Positions 26,035-37,335 of a stretch of 64,000 nucleotides of DNA are shown here, one piece after another. Each line of letters starts with the position of its first letter. Within the stretch, counting starts at the first letter, position 1. Both the position numbers and the translations under genes were made by a program. Under the pieces are notes generated by a model, which saw nothing but the letters and a program-made list of their open reading frames with translations, was not told where the DNA came from and made no database searches. This DNA is from Caulobacter sp. (GTDB lineage: Bacteria; Pseudomonadota; Alphaproteobacteria; Caulobacterales; Caulobacteraceae): contig JAUXMY010000026.1 of assembly GCA_030683005.1 (NCBI GenBank), positions 1 through 64,000 on the forward strand. The letters are read 5' to 3'.

Positions 26035-27114
26035 CTAGGGCGCGGACGTGTTCGCGACCTCGCCGGCGCCTCCCCGCGGCGGTGTGTGGGGCAGCCGGGC
26101 GAGCAGCGGCCTTTCGACCCAAAGGTGGAAGGCGACGCCCGCCGCCAGCGAAGCCGCTGTGACCAGCAGGAACAGTGCGGCCGGGGCCTGGCGCAACTGA
26201 GGGGCCAGCGCCAGGGCGCCGGCCGTCGCCGCGTAGATCGCCGGCGCATGGGCCAGGTAGATGGCGTAGGACGCCTCGCCGAGGAACGACAGCCAGCGCG
26301 GGACGGGAAGGCCGCGCGCCCGCTCAAGGCTGGCGGCGCCCAGGATCGCCAGTGTCGCGCCCAAGCCGAAGGCCCAATTGCCGATAATGCCGTTCAGCGG
26401 CAGCTTCATCACCGGGATGGCCCAGGTCGCGACGAACAGCAGCAGTCCGACGGTCATCACAAGCCCGGGCAGGGGAACCTTGCCGCGCTCGAACGCCAGG
26501 AACGCGGCCGCGCCGAACGCGAACAGCAGGTGCTGGCTGGTGAAGAAGAATCTCAGCCAGCCGTCGATCCCCAGCCACGGCAGCGTCGCCGACAGCATCA
26601 TCCAGACCGCCGCCACGGCCAGCCCGGTCTTCGGCCGCCACAGGATGAGGCCGAAAACGGCGTAGAACAGCGCCTCATGCCGCAGCGTCCAGATCACCGA
26701 CAGCAGCGGGTCGTTGATGTCGGGCGTCAGGACGACGGCGGAGAGCACGTCCAGGACGGTGAATCCGACCCCGTTGTTGAGCAACGGCAGCATCAGCGTG
26801 GCCGGTATGAAGATCAGCAACGCGGCCCATAGCGGAGGGTAGATCCGACGGGCCCGCTTCCAGACGAAGGTCGCCAGACGGTCCGCACGGCCGATGTCCG
26901 CGCGGTGCGCCATCAGGATCACGAAGCCGCTCAGCACGAAGAAGAAGTGCACCCCCGAATAGCCCGACCGAAAGACCGGGAAGGTGTCCCGGTCGAGGTG
27001 CTGGGGCAGGGCAAGCGTCAGCTCGACATGGAACAGCAGCACGGCAAGCGCAGCGAAGGCGCGTCCGGCCTGAAGGCTGTCCAGTGCAGGCCGGGGCTGT
27101 CGCGCGTTGTCCAT
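26035..27114 (-). CDS. OafA/YrhL-type membrane acyltransferase (acyltransferase 3)
   Basis: Multi-pass inner-membrane enzyme that moves acyl groups to exported sugars or lipids. 359 residues from the ATG at 27114. About ten hydrophobic segments. Family motifs: LDSLQAGRAFAALAVLLFHVE at the start (R and H of the active region), GVHFFFVLSGFVI, KRARRIYPPLW, TLRHEALFY with the conserved Glu, and late SYAIYLAHAP. The acceptor is unknown. It stands alone; upstream lies the divergent small secreted protein gene. Confidence 0.88.
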   Translation of the reverse strand: MDNARQPRPALDSLQAGRAFAALAVLLFHVELTLALPQHLDRDTFPVFRSGYSGVHFFFVLSGFVILMAHRADIGRADRLATFVWKRARRIYPPLWAALLIFIPATLMLPLLNNGVGFTVLDVLSAVVLTPDINDPLLSVIWTLRHEALFYAVFGLILWRPKTGLAVAAVWMMLSATLPWLGIDGWLRFFFTSQHLLFAFGAAAFLAFERGKVPLPGLVMTVGLLLFVATWAIPVMKLPLNGIIGNWAFGLGATLAILGAASLERARGLPVPRWLSFLGEASYAIYLAHAPAIYAATAGALALAPQLRQAPAALFLLVTAASLAAGVAFHLWVERPLLARLPHTPPRGGAGEVANTSAP

Positions 27115-27254
27115 GAGCCGGGGCGCAATGGCGGGCCGACGGGCGCACGTCAATAGGCGACGACAGGCGGTTCTCCGACGGGGTGAAATTTGATGACGAT
27201 TCCGCGATGGATATGTGATGAATTGTCCTCAGTGTACGGCGCGGGAGGAAGCCG

Positions 27255-27629
27255 ATGTCAGCGCAGATGATCACCGGCGCGATCATGATCGCGGCGCTCG
27301 CTACGTCGCCGGCCCCCGATGTCCTGAAGCCCGCCTTCAGCAACACGATCGTCAGCGTCTATCCGGACGGCAAGACGACCCGGCTCTGGCTGCATCCCGA
27401 TGGCGACTATGACGCCCAGCGCGCCAACGGCCAGCGCACAGGGGGCGAGTGGGAGATCAAGGGCGAGAGGGTCTGCATGACCCAGAAGCGCCCTTTCTTT
27501 GTCCCGATTGCCTTCTGCACAGCCATTCCGCCGACCGCGGGCGGCGTCGGCGCCAGCTGGACGGCCAAGGGTCTGAAGGGCGAACCGGTGCGACATACCC
27601 TGACGGCCGGTCGTGGCGCGCTGCCCTGA
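27255..27629 (+). CDS. Small secreted protein, first of two paralogues
   Basis: 124 residues with an N-terminal hydrophobic stretch (ITGAIMIAALATSPA) that can serve as signal peptide, then a beta-rich domain: FSNTIVSVYPDGKTTRLWLHP, GGEWEIKGERVCMTQ and two cysteines. Excellent ribosome binding site GGGAGGA, 6 nt before the ATG. The order of motifs (N-T-[IV]-V, Y-x-D-G-[KT]-T, L-x3-x-D-G-x-Y, W, C-x-T-Q) repeats in the next gene, so the two are tandem paralogues. Function unknown. Confidence 0.75.
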   Translation: MSAQMITGAIMIAALATSPAPDVLKPAFSNTIVSVYPDGKTTRLWLHPDGDYDAQRANGQRTGGEWEIKGERVCMTQKRPFFVPIAFCTAIPPTAGGVGASWTAKGLKGEPVRHTLTAGRGALP

Positions 27630-27732
27630 TCCGTCCGGCAAGGGTTAACGAAACGCTGATTTTCTGATTAGCCTGCCACCGTTCGCCCACGAGGCGAGCC
27701 TGCGACAACAACTCGGGTGGGAAACTAAAATC

Positions 27733-28080
27733 ATGCGACTCTTTACGACCGTGGCGCTCGCCGCCGCCATGCTGGCCGGACCGGCCCTCGCCGATCCGAT
27801 GGCGACCGCCTACGGCAACACCGTCGTCATCACCTACGGCGACGGCACGACGGTGAACCTCTACGTCAACGAGGACGGCACCTACACCGGCAGCAGCCCG
27901 ATGGGCGAAAGCGCGGGAACCTGGGCGGTTTCGGGTAACCAGACCTGCTTCACCCAGTCCAGCCCCGAGCCGGGTGAACCGTCCTGCTCCAAGACCGTGA
28001 GCAAGAATGTCGGCGACAGCTGGCAATCGACCGGACAGGGCGGCGCGCCTGTGACCGTCACCATCCAGGAAGGGCGTTAA
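27733..28080 (+). CDS. Small secreted protein, second of two paralogues
   Basis: 115 residues with a classical signal peptide (MRLFTTVALAAAMLAGPALA, cut before DPMATAYG). The mature part lines up with the preceding gene: YGNTVVITYGDGTTVNLYV, EDGTYTG, GTWAVSGNQTCFTQ, with cysteines at the equivalent positions. The spacing of 103 bp leaves room for its own promoter. It resembles small periplasmic beta-barrel-like proteins of Caulobacterales; no activity can be assigned. It converges on otsA, with its stop abutting the otsA stop. Confidence 0.75.
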   Translation: MRLFTTVALAAAMLAGPALADPMATAYGNTVVITYGDGTTVNLYVNEDGTYTGSSPMGESAGTWAVSGNQTCFTQSSPEPGEPSCSKTVSKNVGDSWQSTGQGGAPVTVTIQEGR

Positions 28081-29496
28081 TCAGGCCGCGTCGTTGGCCA
28101 GCCTGGTGGAAGTCGTCCGGATGTCGCCCTTCAGGGCATCGACGAACGACTCCCGCCAGGCGACGATGTCCTCGGTGACGACGTTGTCCATCAGCTTCTC
28201 CCAGCGCCGGCGGCGCTCGGCGTAGCCCATGGTCAGCGCCCGCTGGATCGCGCCCGACACCTCATCCCGGTCGTAGGGATTGACGATCAGCGCCGACCCC
28301 ATCTGGGCCGCCGAGCCGGCGAAGCGCGACAGGATCAGCACGCCGGGATCTTCCGGATCCTGCGAGGCGACATACTCCTTGGCGACCAGATTCATCCCGT
28401 CACGCAGCGGCGTCACCAGCCCGACGGCGGCGGCACGGTAGATGCCGGCCAACTCGTCCTGACGGTAGCCTGTGTTGACGTAGCGCAGCGGCACCCAGTC
28501 CATGGTCCCGTAGGCCCCGTTCACACGACCCGCGATGGCGTCGAGACGGCCACGCAGGTCCTGATAGGCCTCGACCGCGTCGCGGCTCAGGGTGGCGATC
28601 TCCAGCATGAAGACCTTCTCCCGCTGGGCCTCCTGCATCGCCAGAAACTGCTCGTAGGCGAGGAAGCGTTCCTCCAGCCCCTTGGAATAGTCCAGCCGGT
28701 CGACGCCGACGATCATCCGTCGCCCCGCCATGGACTCCTGCATCCGGGCGAAGGACTCCTGTCCGCCCGGCGACAGGGCGCCGTCCGAGAAATCGTCGGC
28801 CTTGATGCCGATCGGGAAGGCGCCCAGCCGGGTCCGCCGTCCGAAAGCGGAGACCATGCCGTGGTCATCGGGTTGGCCGACGCCGATCTCCTTGGACAGA
28901 TAGCCGGTGAAGGCCGACAGGTTGTCCTGAGTCTGGAAGCCGACCACGTCGTAGTGGAACAACGCCTCCACCAGTTTCCTGTGGCCAGGCAGGGTAATCA
29001 GCAGCTGCCGGGCCGGCCAGGGGATGTGCAGGAAGAAGCCGATCCGGTTCTTGACGCCCAGGGCCCGCAATTCGCGCGCCAACGGCGCCAGATGGTAGTC
29101 GTGCACCCAGATCAGGTCGTCGGGCCCGATCAGCGCGGCCAGCGCCTCGGCGAAACGGGCGTTGACCCGCGCGTAGCCGGCGTCGAACGAGCGCTCGTAG
29201 GCGGTCAGGTCGATCCGGTCGTGAAACAGCGGCCACAGCGTCTTGTTGGCGTAGCCGTTGTAGTACTCATCGACGTCGATCGGTTCGAGGTCCACCCGTG
29301 CCAGGGTGACGTCGCCGATCCGCTCCATGGCGATCTGGCCGGTGTACTGCGGCGTCGTCTCGCCGCTCCAGCCGAACCAGACGCCCTGGTGCTCGCGAAG
29401 GGCCGCCCCGAGCGCCGCAGCCAGCCCGCCGACGGACCCGCTGCCGGTTTCACGCGGCAGGCTGACGCGATTGGAAACGACAATCAGGCGACTCAC
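28081..29496 (-). CDS. otsA: Trehalose-6-phosphate synthase
   Basis: GT20 glycosyltransferase joining UDP-glucose and glucose-6-phosphate into trehalose-6-phosphate. 471 residues. N-terminal sugar-phosphate loop is VVSNRVSLP...[19 protein letters not shown], the hinge [14 protein letters not shown] and the donor-site [12 protein letters not shown] are all intact. It starts with a GTG that overlaps the otsB stop (GTGA), so otsB-otsA is one coupled operon. Trehalose protects against desiccation and osmotic stress. Confidence 0.97.
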   Translation of the reverse strand: MSRLIVVSNRVSLPRETGSGSVGGLAAALGAALREHQGVWFGWSGETTPQYTGQIAMERIGDVTLARVDLEPIDVDEYYNGYANKTLWPLFHDRIDLTAYERSFDAGYARVNARFAEALAALIGPDDLIWVHDYHLAPLARELRALGVKNRIGFFLHIPWPARQLLITLPGHRKLVEALFHYDVVGFQTQDNLSAFTGYLSKEIGVGQPDDHGMVSAFGRRTRLGAFPIGIKADDFSDGALSPGGQESFARMQESMAGRRMIVGVDRLDYSKGLEERFLAYEQFLAMQEAQREKVFMLEIATLSRDAVEAYQDLRGRLDAIAGRVNGAYGTMDWVPLRYVNTGYRQDELAGIYRAAAVGLVTPLRDGMNLVAKEYVASQDPEDPGVLILSRFAGSAAQMGSALIVNPYDRDEVSGAIQRALTMGYAERRRRWEKLMDNVVTEDIVAWRESFVDALKGDIRTTSTRLANDAA

Positions 29497-30257
29497 GACG
29501 CGGCCTCCTCCAGCCAGGCCAGGACGGCGGCGGGATCGGCCAGCCGGTGCAGCGCGGCGGTGGGCCGGGGGTCGCCGACCAGCACGCTCCAGCCGCCCAG
29601 GTCCCGGGCGGCCTCGAACGCGTGCTCGTCGGTCAGATCGTCGCCGACCATCACGGGGGTTGCGCCGGCGAAGGGCGTCTGCGCCATGAACAGCCGCAGA
29701 CTGTCGCCCTTGTCCGGCCCGGGCGTGCGCAGTTCGATGACCATCCGGCCTTCCTGAAGCTGCAGGCCGTGCATGGCGGCCATGCGGCGGCCGATGTCGA
29801 TACAGGCCTCCTCCGCCGGCGGATGGCCGCGATAGTGCAGGGCGACCGAGCGGGCCTTGCTTTCCACAAGCAGGCCCCGTTGGCCCCTCGCGAAGCAGGC
29901 CAGCGTCTCCTCGACGCGACCCAACGCGGGGTGGGGCGGCACGGCGGTGGCGTCTCCCGGCGAGGTCCGACGCTCCAGGCCATGCACGCCGGCCACGCTG
30001 GCTACGGCGCCGTCGAGGATGCGGTCGACCTCGGCGATGGAGCGGCCGCTCAGGATGGCCACGCGTCCGTCAAACCGTTCGACGACCCGGCGCAGCAGCC
30101 GGGTCCGCCGACGATCAGCCCGCACGGCGTCCGGCGTCGCCTCGATGGGCGCCAGGGTGCCGTCCAGATCCAGGAAAAGCGCCACCCGGTCAGGATGTGG
30201 CAGGGGAGGGCGCGCCTCCGTGGTCGGAGACGGGCGTTCAAGATCGATATTCAGCAT
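29493..30257 (-). CDS. otsB: Trehalose-6-phosphate phosphatase
   Basis: HAD-superfamily phosphatase releasing trehalose. 254 residues. Motif I FLDLDGTLAPI (nucleophile Asp), motif II ILSGRS, motif III lysine in PGPDKGDSL and motif IV VGDDLTDEHAF. First gene of the otsBA pair. A GGAAC-N16-GGTT sequence upstream fits the EcfG general-stress sigma factor, known in other alphaproteobacteria to control trehalose synthesis. Confidence 0.95.
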   Translation of the reverse strand: MLNIDLERPSPTTEARPPLPHPDRVALFLDLDGTLAPIEATPDAVRADRRRTRLLRRVVERFDGRVAILSGRSIAEVDRILDGAVASVAGVHGLERRTSPGDATAVPPHPALGRVEETLACFARGQRGLLVESKARSVALHYRGHPPAEEACIDIGRRMAAMHGLQLQEGRMVIELRTPGPDKGDSLRLFMAQTPFAGATPVMVGDDLTDEHAFEAARDLGGWSVLVGDPRPTAALHRLADPAAVLAWLEEAAS

Positions 30258-30314
30258 TCAAATGCCCCGTGCATACGCCGTCGGGCGAACTTACGGTCGC
30301 CAAACTACCCGGAT

Positions 30315-30339
30315 AACCCGCGAGGCGGTGAAGCGTTCC
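30315..30339 (-). promoter_or_regulatory. Probable EcfG (sigma-T) promoter of otsBA
   Basis: On the minus strand, GGAAC (30335-30339) and GGTT (30315-30318) are separated by 16 bp, matching the alphaproteobacterial EcfG consensus GGAAC-N16/17-cGTT. The -10 element lies about 60 bp before the otsB start. Confidence 0.65.
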
Positions 30340-30481
30340 GGTCAAAAAAGCTTGATCAGAATTTGATTGACCCCGCCCGACCTCGATACGGCCAAGGCTG
30401 AATGAGCTCTTTGCGCAGGAGTCTGAGTATAGATTTCAGAGAAGTGCGTCCGCACCAGGCGGCTTCATGCTCGAGATCTGG

Positions 30482-32569
<2,088 letters not shown>

Positions 32570-32650
32570 GTAAGCGACAGCATCGAACGATTCGGGAACG
32601 AAGGGGTATGCGGCCAAGCCGCCCGGTGAAGCAAGGGCGGCGGGAGATGC

Positions 32651-35293
32651 CTACTCCGCCGCCGCCCTGGTCGTCTTCGCCTTGGCCGGAGCCTTCTTCT
32701 TGGCGGCCGGCTTCTTCTTGGCCGCCGCGGCCGGCGCCTTCTCGGCCTTGGCCTTGGGAGCGGGGGCCTTTTTCGCCTTGACCGGCTTCTTGCCGCCGCC
32801 CTTGGCCGCGCGTTCGGCCAGCAGGGCCACGGCCTCCTCGAGCGTGATCTCGGTCGGCTCCTTGCCGCGCGGGACGTTGGCGTTGGTCGCGCCGTGCTTG
32901 ATGTAGGGGCCAAAGCGTCCGGACAGGATCTTGATCGGCTGGCCGTCCTCGGGGTGCGCGCCCAGGTCCTTGAGCGCCGAAGCCGTCGCCCGGCCGCCCT
33001 TGCCGCCGCCGGCGCGCTTTTCGGCCAGCACGGTCACGGCGCGGTTCAGGCCCACCTCGAACACCTCGTCGATGCTCTCCAGGTTGGCGTAGGTGCCTTC
33101 GTGCAGCACGAAGGGCCCATAGCGGCCAAGGCCCGCGGTAATCGGCTTGCCGTCCTCGGGGTGCAACCCGACCTCGCGCGGCAGTTCCAGCAGGCGCAGG
33201 GCCTTGTCGATGTCCATCGCGGCCGGCGGCCAGCCCTTGGGCAGGCTTGAGCGCTTGGGCTTGTCGCCCTCGGCCGGGGTTTCCTCGACGTAGTGGCCGA
33301 AGCGCCCGTTCTTGAGCCAGACCGGCTGGCTGGTCCGGGGGTTCACTCCCAGTTCGCGGTCACCGTCGACGGCTTCGCCCTCGCCGTCAGGCTGGGCGAT
33401 GGGGCGGGTGAAGCGGCACTCCGGATAGTTGGAGCAGCCGATGAAGGCGCCGAACTTGCCGGTCTTCAGGCTCAGCTGGCCGACGTTGCAGGTCGGGCAG
33501 AGGCGCGGGTCGGAGCCGTCGGCCTTGGCCGGGAAGATGTGCGGACCGAGCGCCTCGTTCAGGGCGTCCAGCACATGGGTGACGCGCAACTCGGCGATCT
33601 CGCCGACGGCGGCGTGGAAGTCCTTCCAGAAGTCGCGCAGAAACTCCTTCCAGTCGAGCTTGCCGTCACTGACCAGGTCGAGCTTCTCTTCCAGCGCGGC
33701 GGTGAAGTCATACTCGACGTAGCGTTTGAAGAACTCTTCCAGGAAGGCGGTGACCAGCCGGCCCTTGTCCTCGGGGATGAAGCGCTGCTTCTCCACCCGG
33801 ACATAGGCGCGGTCGCGCAGCACGGTCAGGATCGAGGCGTAGGTCGAGGGCCGGCCGATGCCGAGCTCTTCCATCTTCTTGACCAGGCTGGCTTCCGAAT
33901 AGCGCGGGGGCGGTTCGGTGAAGTGCTGGTCGGCCCTGGCGCGGAGTACGCGGGCGTCCGCGCCCTCGTTGATCACCGGCAGGCGGGCGCTGTCCTCGTC
34001 TTCCGCGTCGTCGCGGCCTTCCTCGTAGACGGCGAGGTAGCCGGGGAACTGGATCACCTGGCCGGTGGCGCGCAGGCCGGTCTGACCGTCGGCGCTTTCG
34101 ATCTCGACCGTCGTCTTCTCGATGCGCGCCGCTTCCATCTGCGAGGCGATCATCCGCTTCCAGATCAGCTCATAGAGGCGGCCCAGGTCGCTTTCGAGCC
34201 GCAGGGAGCCGGGATTGCGCTCCAGCGAGGTCGGTCGGATGGCCTCGTGGGCCTCCTGGGCGTTCTTGGCCTTGGACTTGTAGTGGCGCGCCGTCTCGGG
34301 GACGTAGTCCTTGCCGTACAGGCCGGCGATGACCGTCCGGGCCTCGTCCAGCGCCTCGGGCGCCGACTGCACGCCGTCGGTGCGCATGTAGGTGATCAGA
34401 CCGACGGTCTCGCCGCCGATGTCGATGCCCTCGTACAGCTTCTGGGCCGCCTGCATTGTGCGCTGGGCCGAGAAGCCGAGCTTGCGGGAGGCTTCCTGCT
34501 GCAGGGTCGAGGTGGTGAAGGGCGGCGGCGGCGTGCGCCTGGCCGGCTTCTTCTCGACCGAATGGACCTTGAAGGTCGCGGCCTGCACCGCCGCCTGGGC
34601 GGCCTGGGCCGAGGCCTCGTCGCCAAGGTCGAACTTGGTGAGCTTTTTGCCCTCGTGCTTGGCCAGGCGGGCGACGAACGGATCGGCGCCGGCGGCCACG
34701 TCGGCCTCGACGGTCCAGTATTCCTGGGTCCGGAAGCGCTCGATCTCGAGCTCGCGGTCGACGATCAGCCGCAGGCTGACCGACTGCACCCGGCCGGCCG
34801 AGCGGCTGCCCGGCAGCTTGCGCCACAGCACCGGCGAGAGGGTGAAGCCGACGAGGTAGTCCAGCGCCCGGCGGGCGAGATAGGCCTCGACCAGCTCCAT
34901 GTCGATCTGGCGCGGGTTGGCGATGGCGTCGAGGACGGCGGTCTTTGTAATGGCGTTGAAGGTCGCACGCTGGACCTTCACGTCCTTGAGCGCCTTCTTC
35001 TTCTGCAGGACTTCCAGCAGGTGCCAGCTGATTGCCTCGCCCTCGCGGTCGGGGTCGGTGGCGAGGAACAGGGTGTCGGCGCCCTTCACAGCGTCGACGA
35101 TGTCGCTGATCCGCTTGGCCGACTTGGCGTCGACCTCCCAGCTCATCGAGAAGTCGTCGTCCGGCAGCACCGACCCGTCCTTGGAGGGCAGATCGCGGAC
35201 GTGGCCGTACGAGGCGAGAACCTTGTAGTCCGAGCCCAGGTACTTGTTGATGGTCTTGGCCTTGGCCGGGCTCTCGACGACGACGACGTGCAT
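32651..35293 (-). CDS. topA: DNA topoisomerase I
   Basis: Type IA enzyme relaxing negative supercoils. 880 residues. N-terminal TOPRIM MHVVVVESPAKAKTI and TDPDREGEAISW; active-site tyrosine in GLITYMRTDG; SAGRVQSVSLRLIVDRE in the gate domain. One complete four-cysteine zinc motif (CPTC...GCSNYPEC) follows, then topoisomerase C-terminal repeats marked by GRFGPYIKHG-type sequence, and a Lys/Ala/Pro tail of about 60 residues likely to bind DNA. Same strand as parE, 81 bp upstream of it. Confidence 0.97.
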   Translation of the reverse strand: MHVVVVESPAKAKTINKYLGSDYKVLASYGHVRDLPSKDGSVLPDDDFSMSWEVDAKSAKRISDIVDAVKGADTLFLATDPDREGEAISWHLLEVLQKKKALKDVKVQRATFNAITKTAVLDAIANPRQIDMELVEAYLARRALDYLVGFTLSPVLWRKLPGSRSAGRVQSVSLRLIVDRELEIERFRTQEYWTVEADVAAGADPFVARLAKHEGKKLTKFDLGDEASAQAAQAAVQAATFKVHSVEKKPARRTPPPPFTTSTLQQEASRKLGFSAQRTMQAAQKLYEGIDIGGETVGLITYMRTDGVQSAPEALDEARTVIAGLYGKDYVPETARHYKSKAKNAQEAHEAIRPTSLERNPGSLRLESDLGRLYELIWKRMIASQMEAARIEKTTVEIESADGQTGLRATGQVIQFPGYLAVYEEGRDDAEDEDSARLPVINEGADARVLRARADQHFTEPPPRYSEASLVKKMEELGIGRPSTYASILTVLRDRAYVRVEKQRFIPEDKGRLVTAFLEEFFKRYVEYDFTAALEEKLDLVSDGKLDWKEFLRDFWKDFHAAVGEIAELRVTHVLDALNEALGPHIFPAKADGSDPRLCPTCNVGQLSLKTGKFGAFIGCSNYPECRFTRPIAQPDGEGEAVDGDRELGVNPRTSQPVWLKNGRFGHYVEETPAEGDKPKRSSLPKGWPPAAMDIDKALRLLELPREVGLHPEDGKPITAGLGRYGPFVLHEGTYANLESIDEVFEVGLNRAVTVLAEKRAGGGKGGRATASALKDLGAHPEDGQPIKILSGRFGPYIKHGATNANVPRGKEPTEITLEEAVALLAERAAKGGGKKPVKAKKAPAPKAKAEKAPAAAAKKKPAAKKKAPAKAKTTRAAAE

Positions 35294-35467
35294 GCTTTTC
35301 CGGGAATGATCAGGAGAGTCGGCGGGCAGGGTCGCCTGCCGAGCGAGCGCGGAAAGTGGGGGCGGGGCAGGGGCAATGTCAACTTGGCGCGGCTTCGTCC
35401 ACCCTGAATCGCCGCGCGGCGCCCTTTCGGGTGCGGTATTATCGGCGCTTCAACAGGGGAGGCGCGA

Positions 35468-35857
35468 ATGAGTATCGAGCTCTGGTCGCTGTTCGCGGCG
35501 ATGGTTCTGGGGCTGGTCCACCTGACCGCCGCGTCGTTCACCTTCAAAGCCCAGGTCGGCAATCGTTACACGGTCGGGGCCCGGGACGAGGACCTGCGGC
35601 CAACGGGCGTCGCCGGCCGCCTGGACCGCGCACAGCGCAATTTCCTTGAGACGTTCGCCATCTTCGCGGCGGCGGTGCTGCTGCTGTCACACCTGGGCCA
35701 GGAAGACCGGATCAGCCTGATCGGGAGCGTCCTCTACGTCGCCGGCCGCGTCCTGTTCCTGCCGCTCTATGCGTTTGGGGCGCCCTGGTTGCGTACCTTC
35801 AGCTGGAACCTCGCCACCCTGGGCCTGGTCATGGTGATGGCCGCCATCATCGTCTGA
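35468..35857 (+). CDS. MAPEG-family membrane protein
   Basis: 129 residues, four transmembrane helices, of the MAPEG (membrane-associated eicosanoid/glutathione metabolism) family. Bacterial members of this short type are mostly of unknown activity. Landmarks are VHLTAASFTFKAQVG, YTVGARDEDL, GRLDRAQRNFLETFAIFAAAV in part, and YVAGRVLFLPLYAFGAPWLR. GGGGAGG lies 5 nt before the ATG. It stands alone, divergent from topA. Confidence 0.88.
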   Translation: MSIELWSLFAAMVLGLVHLTAASFTFKAQVGNRYTVGARDEDLRPTGVAGRLDRAQRNFLETFAIFAAAVLLLSHLGQEDRISLIGSVLYVAGRVLFLPLYAFGAPWLRTFSWNLATLGLVMVMAAIIV

Positions 35858-36246
35858 TGTGACGTCGGCGACGAGGGAAGGGGGAGGGTGTCGGCCGACC
35901 GGCGCCCGATACGGGGGGCTGGGGGGGCTGTTCAGGATCCGCACCGGATGCGATCGACCGACGCTGGCAATCTCACTGCCTCATATGGCCGTCCCAAGCC
36001 GTGATTGTGACCATTCAGCGGCGCGGAAGAGCGTGGTTTGCGGAACACAGGCCGCGGCGGAAATGCGGCGGAAACGTTATGGCGCGTTGCGCGCCAAAAG
36101 ATCGGACCCGATACTGCCCTCGACGACGGACCGGAAACGGCCCGTCAGGGCGTGGGGCCCCGCGATGCTTCCAGGATCCCGGTAGGGGCCTGCGCGGTTC
36201 AGTTGAAGCGGCGAAAGGCGATCCGAGAGGGTCGCCTTTTTGCTGT
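35858..36246. other. Long intergenic region with an orphan rightward terminator
   Basis: 389 bp between the MAPEG gene and the convergent dprA gene. No frame with a credible ribosome binding site. The last 30 bp hold a strong rightward intrinsic terminator. The distance from the MAPEG stop, 358 bp, is long for a 3' UTR, so a small RNA transcribed within this stretch is possible. I see no match to tmRNA, RNase P, SRP or 6S RNA motifs. Confidence 0.45.
36216..36241 (+). terminator. Intrinsic terminator before dprA end
   Basis: AGGCGATCC-gaga-GGGTCGCCT stem (9 bp with one G-U pair, GAGA tetraloop) followed by five T. It points rightward; on the other strand only three U follow, so it is weaker for dprA. 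Confidence 0.8.
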
Positions 36247-37335
36247 TCAGCCCCGGCAGACCATCCCGTCGAGGCCGAATACCGCCCGCCCGGCCAGCGA
36301 CAGCTCGACCAGCGCGGCGAACACCGCCGGGGCCGGAGCCGCCGCCGCCCGCACCAGATCGTCGGGCGACACCGGCGTGGGCGACAGCAGGTCGGCCAGC
36401 CGGTCCTGCAGCGCCGCGTCCGGCTCGCCGGCGACCGGACCCCGCCAGGTGCGGCGCTCGGGCTCGCGCAGGCCGCCCAGCCCCTCCAGCACGCGCAGCA
36501 CGTCCTCCACGCCCTCGCAGACCGCCGCGCCCTGACGCAGCAGGTCGTTGGCTCCGCGCGCCCGGGGGTCCAGCGGCGAGCCGGGCACGGCCAACACCTC
36601 GCGCCCCTGTTCGGCGGCCAGGCGGGCGGTGATCAACGAGCCGGATTTCAGCTCCGCCTCGACCACCACCACCGCACGCGACAGGCCGCTGATCAGCCGG
36701 TTGCGGCGCGGGAAGTCGCGGGCCTGGGCGCGGTGGTCGGGCGAGCTCTCGGAGACGATGGCGCCCCGCGCGGCGATGCGGGCGTGCAGGTCGGCGTGCT
36801 CGGGCGGGTAGATGTCGCCGACGCCGCCGCCCAGCACCGCGACCGTGCCGGTCTCCAGCGCCCCTTCGTGCGCCGCGCCGTCGATGCCGCGCGCCAGCCC
36901 GGACACCACCACCAGCCCGGCCTTGCCCAGGTCCAGCGCCAGGGTGCGGGCGAAGCGCTGGCCAGCCGCCGAGGCGACCCGGGCCCCGACCACGCCCACC
37001 GCCGGGCGCGAAAGCACCTCCGCATCGCCGAGCACCCAGATCAGCGGCGGCGGCGGGTCCACGGCGGCCAGCAGGGGCGGGAAGGCGGGTTCACAGGCGA
37101 GAATGAGCCGGGCGCCCAGGCGGTCGCCGGCCTCCAGCTCGCGCCGGGCGTCGTCGGCGGACGGCGGCTGCGGAACCGCGCCGCGCTGGACCAGCCGGGG
37201 CAGGGCGTCCAGCGCCGCCGCGGCCGAGCCGAAGCGGTTGAGCAGATGATCGAACGCCACCGGTCCGACGTTGGGCGTCCTGGCCAGCCGCAGCCAGGCG
37301 AGACGCTCCCCGTCGCTCGGCGGCGCGGCCGTCAC
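36247..37335 (-). CDS. dprA: DNA-processing protein DprA
   Basis: Loads RecA on incoming single-stranded DNA during transformation. 362 residues. An N-terminal SAM-like helical region (LRLARTPNVGPVAF) is followed by the Rossmann core with VGVVGARVASAAGQ, VVSGLARGIDGAAHEGAL, FPRRNRLISGLS and SGSLITARLAAEQGREVLAVPG. The C-terminal winged helix (PVSPDDLVRAA) is present as in longer DprA proteins. It starts with GTG overlapping the plsY stop. Confidence 0.95.
   Translation of the reverse strand: MTAAPPSDGERLAWLRLARTPNVGPVAFDHLLNRFGSAAAALDALPRLVQRGAVPQPPSADDARRELEAGDRLGARLILACEPAFPPLLAAVDPPPPLIWVLGDAEVLSRPAVGVVGARVASAAGQRFARTLALDLGKAGLVVVSGLARGIDGAAHEGALETGTVAVLGGGVGDIYPPEHADLHARIAARGAIVSESSPDHRAQARDFPRRNRLISGLSRAVVVVEAELKSGSLITARLAAEQGREVLAVPGSPLDPRARGANDLLRQGAAVCEGVEDVLRVLEGLGGLREPERRTWRGPVAGEPDAALQDRLADLLSPTPVSPDDLVRAAAAPAPAVFAALVELSLAGRAVFGLDGMVCRG

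Noticed and set aside
33293..35407. A 704-codon frame opposite topA
   Set aside because: Antisense shadow of topA codon usage.
35858..36240. tmRNA, RNase P, SRP or 6S RNA
   Set aside because: None of the conserved core sequences could be found in this stretch on either strand.
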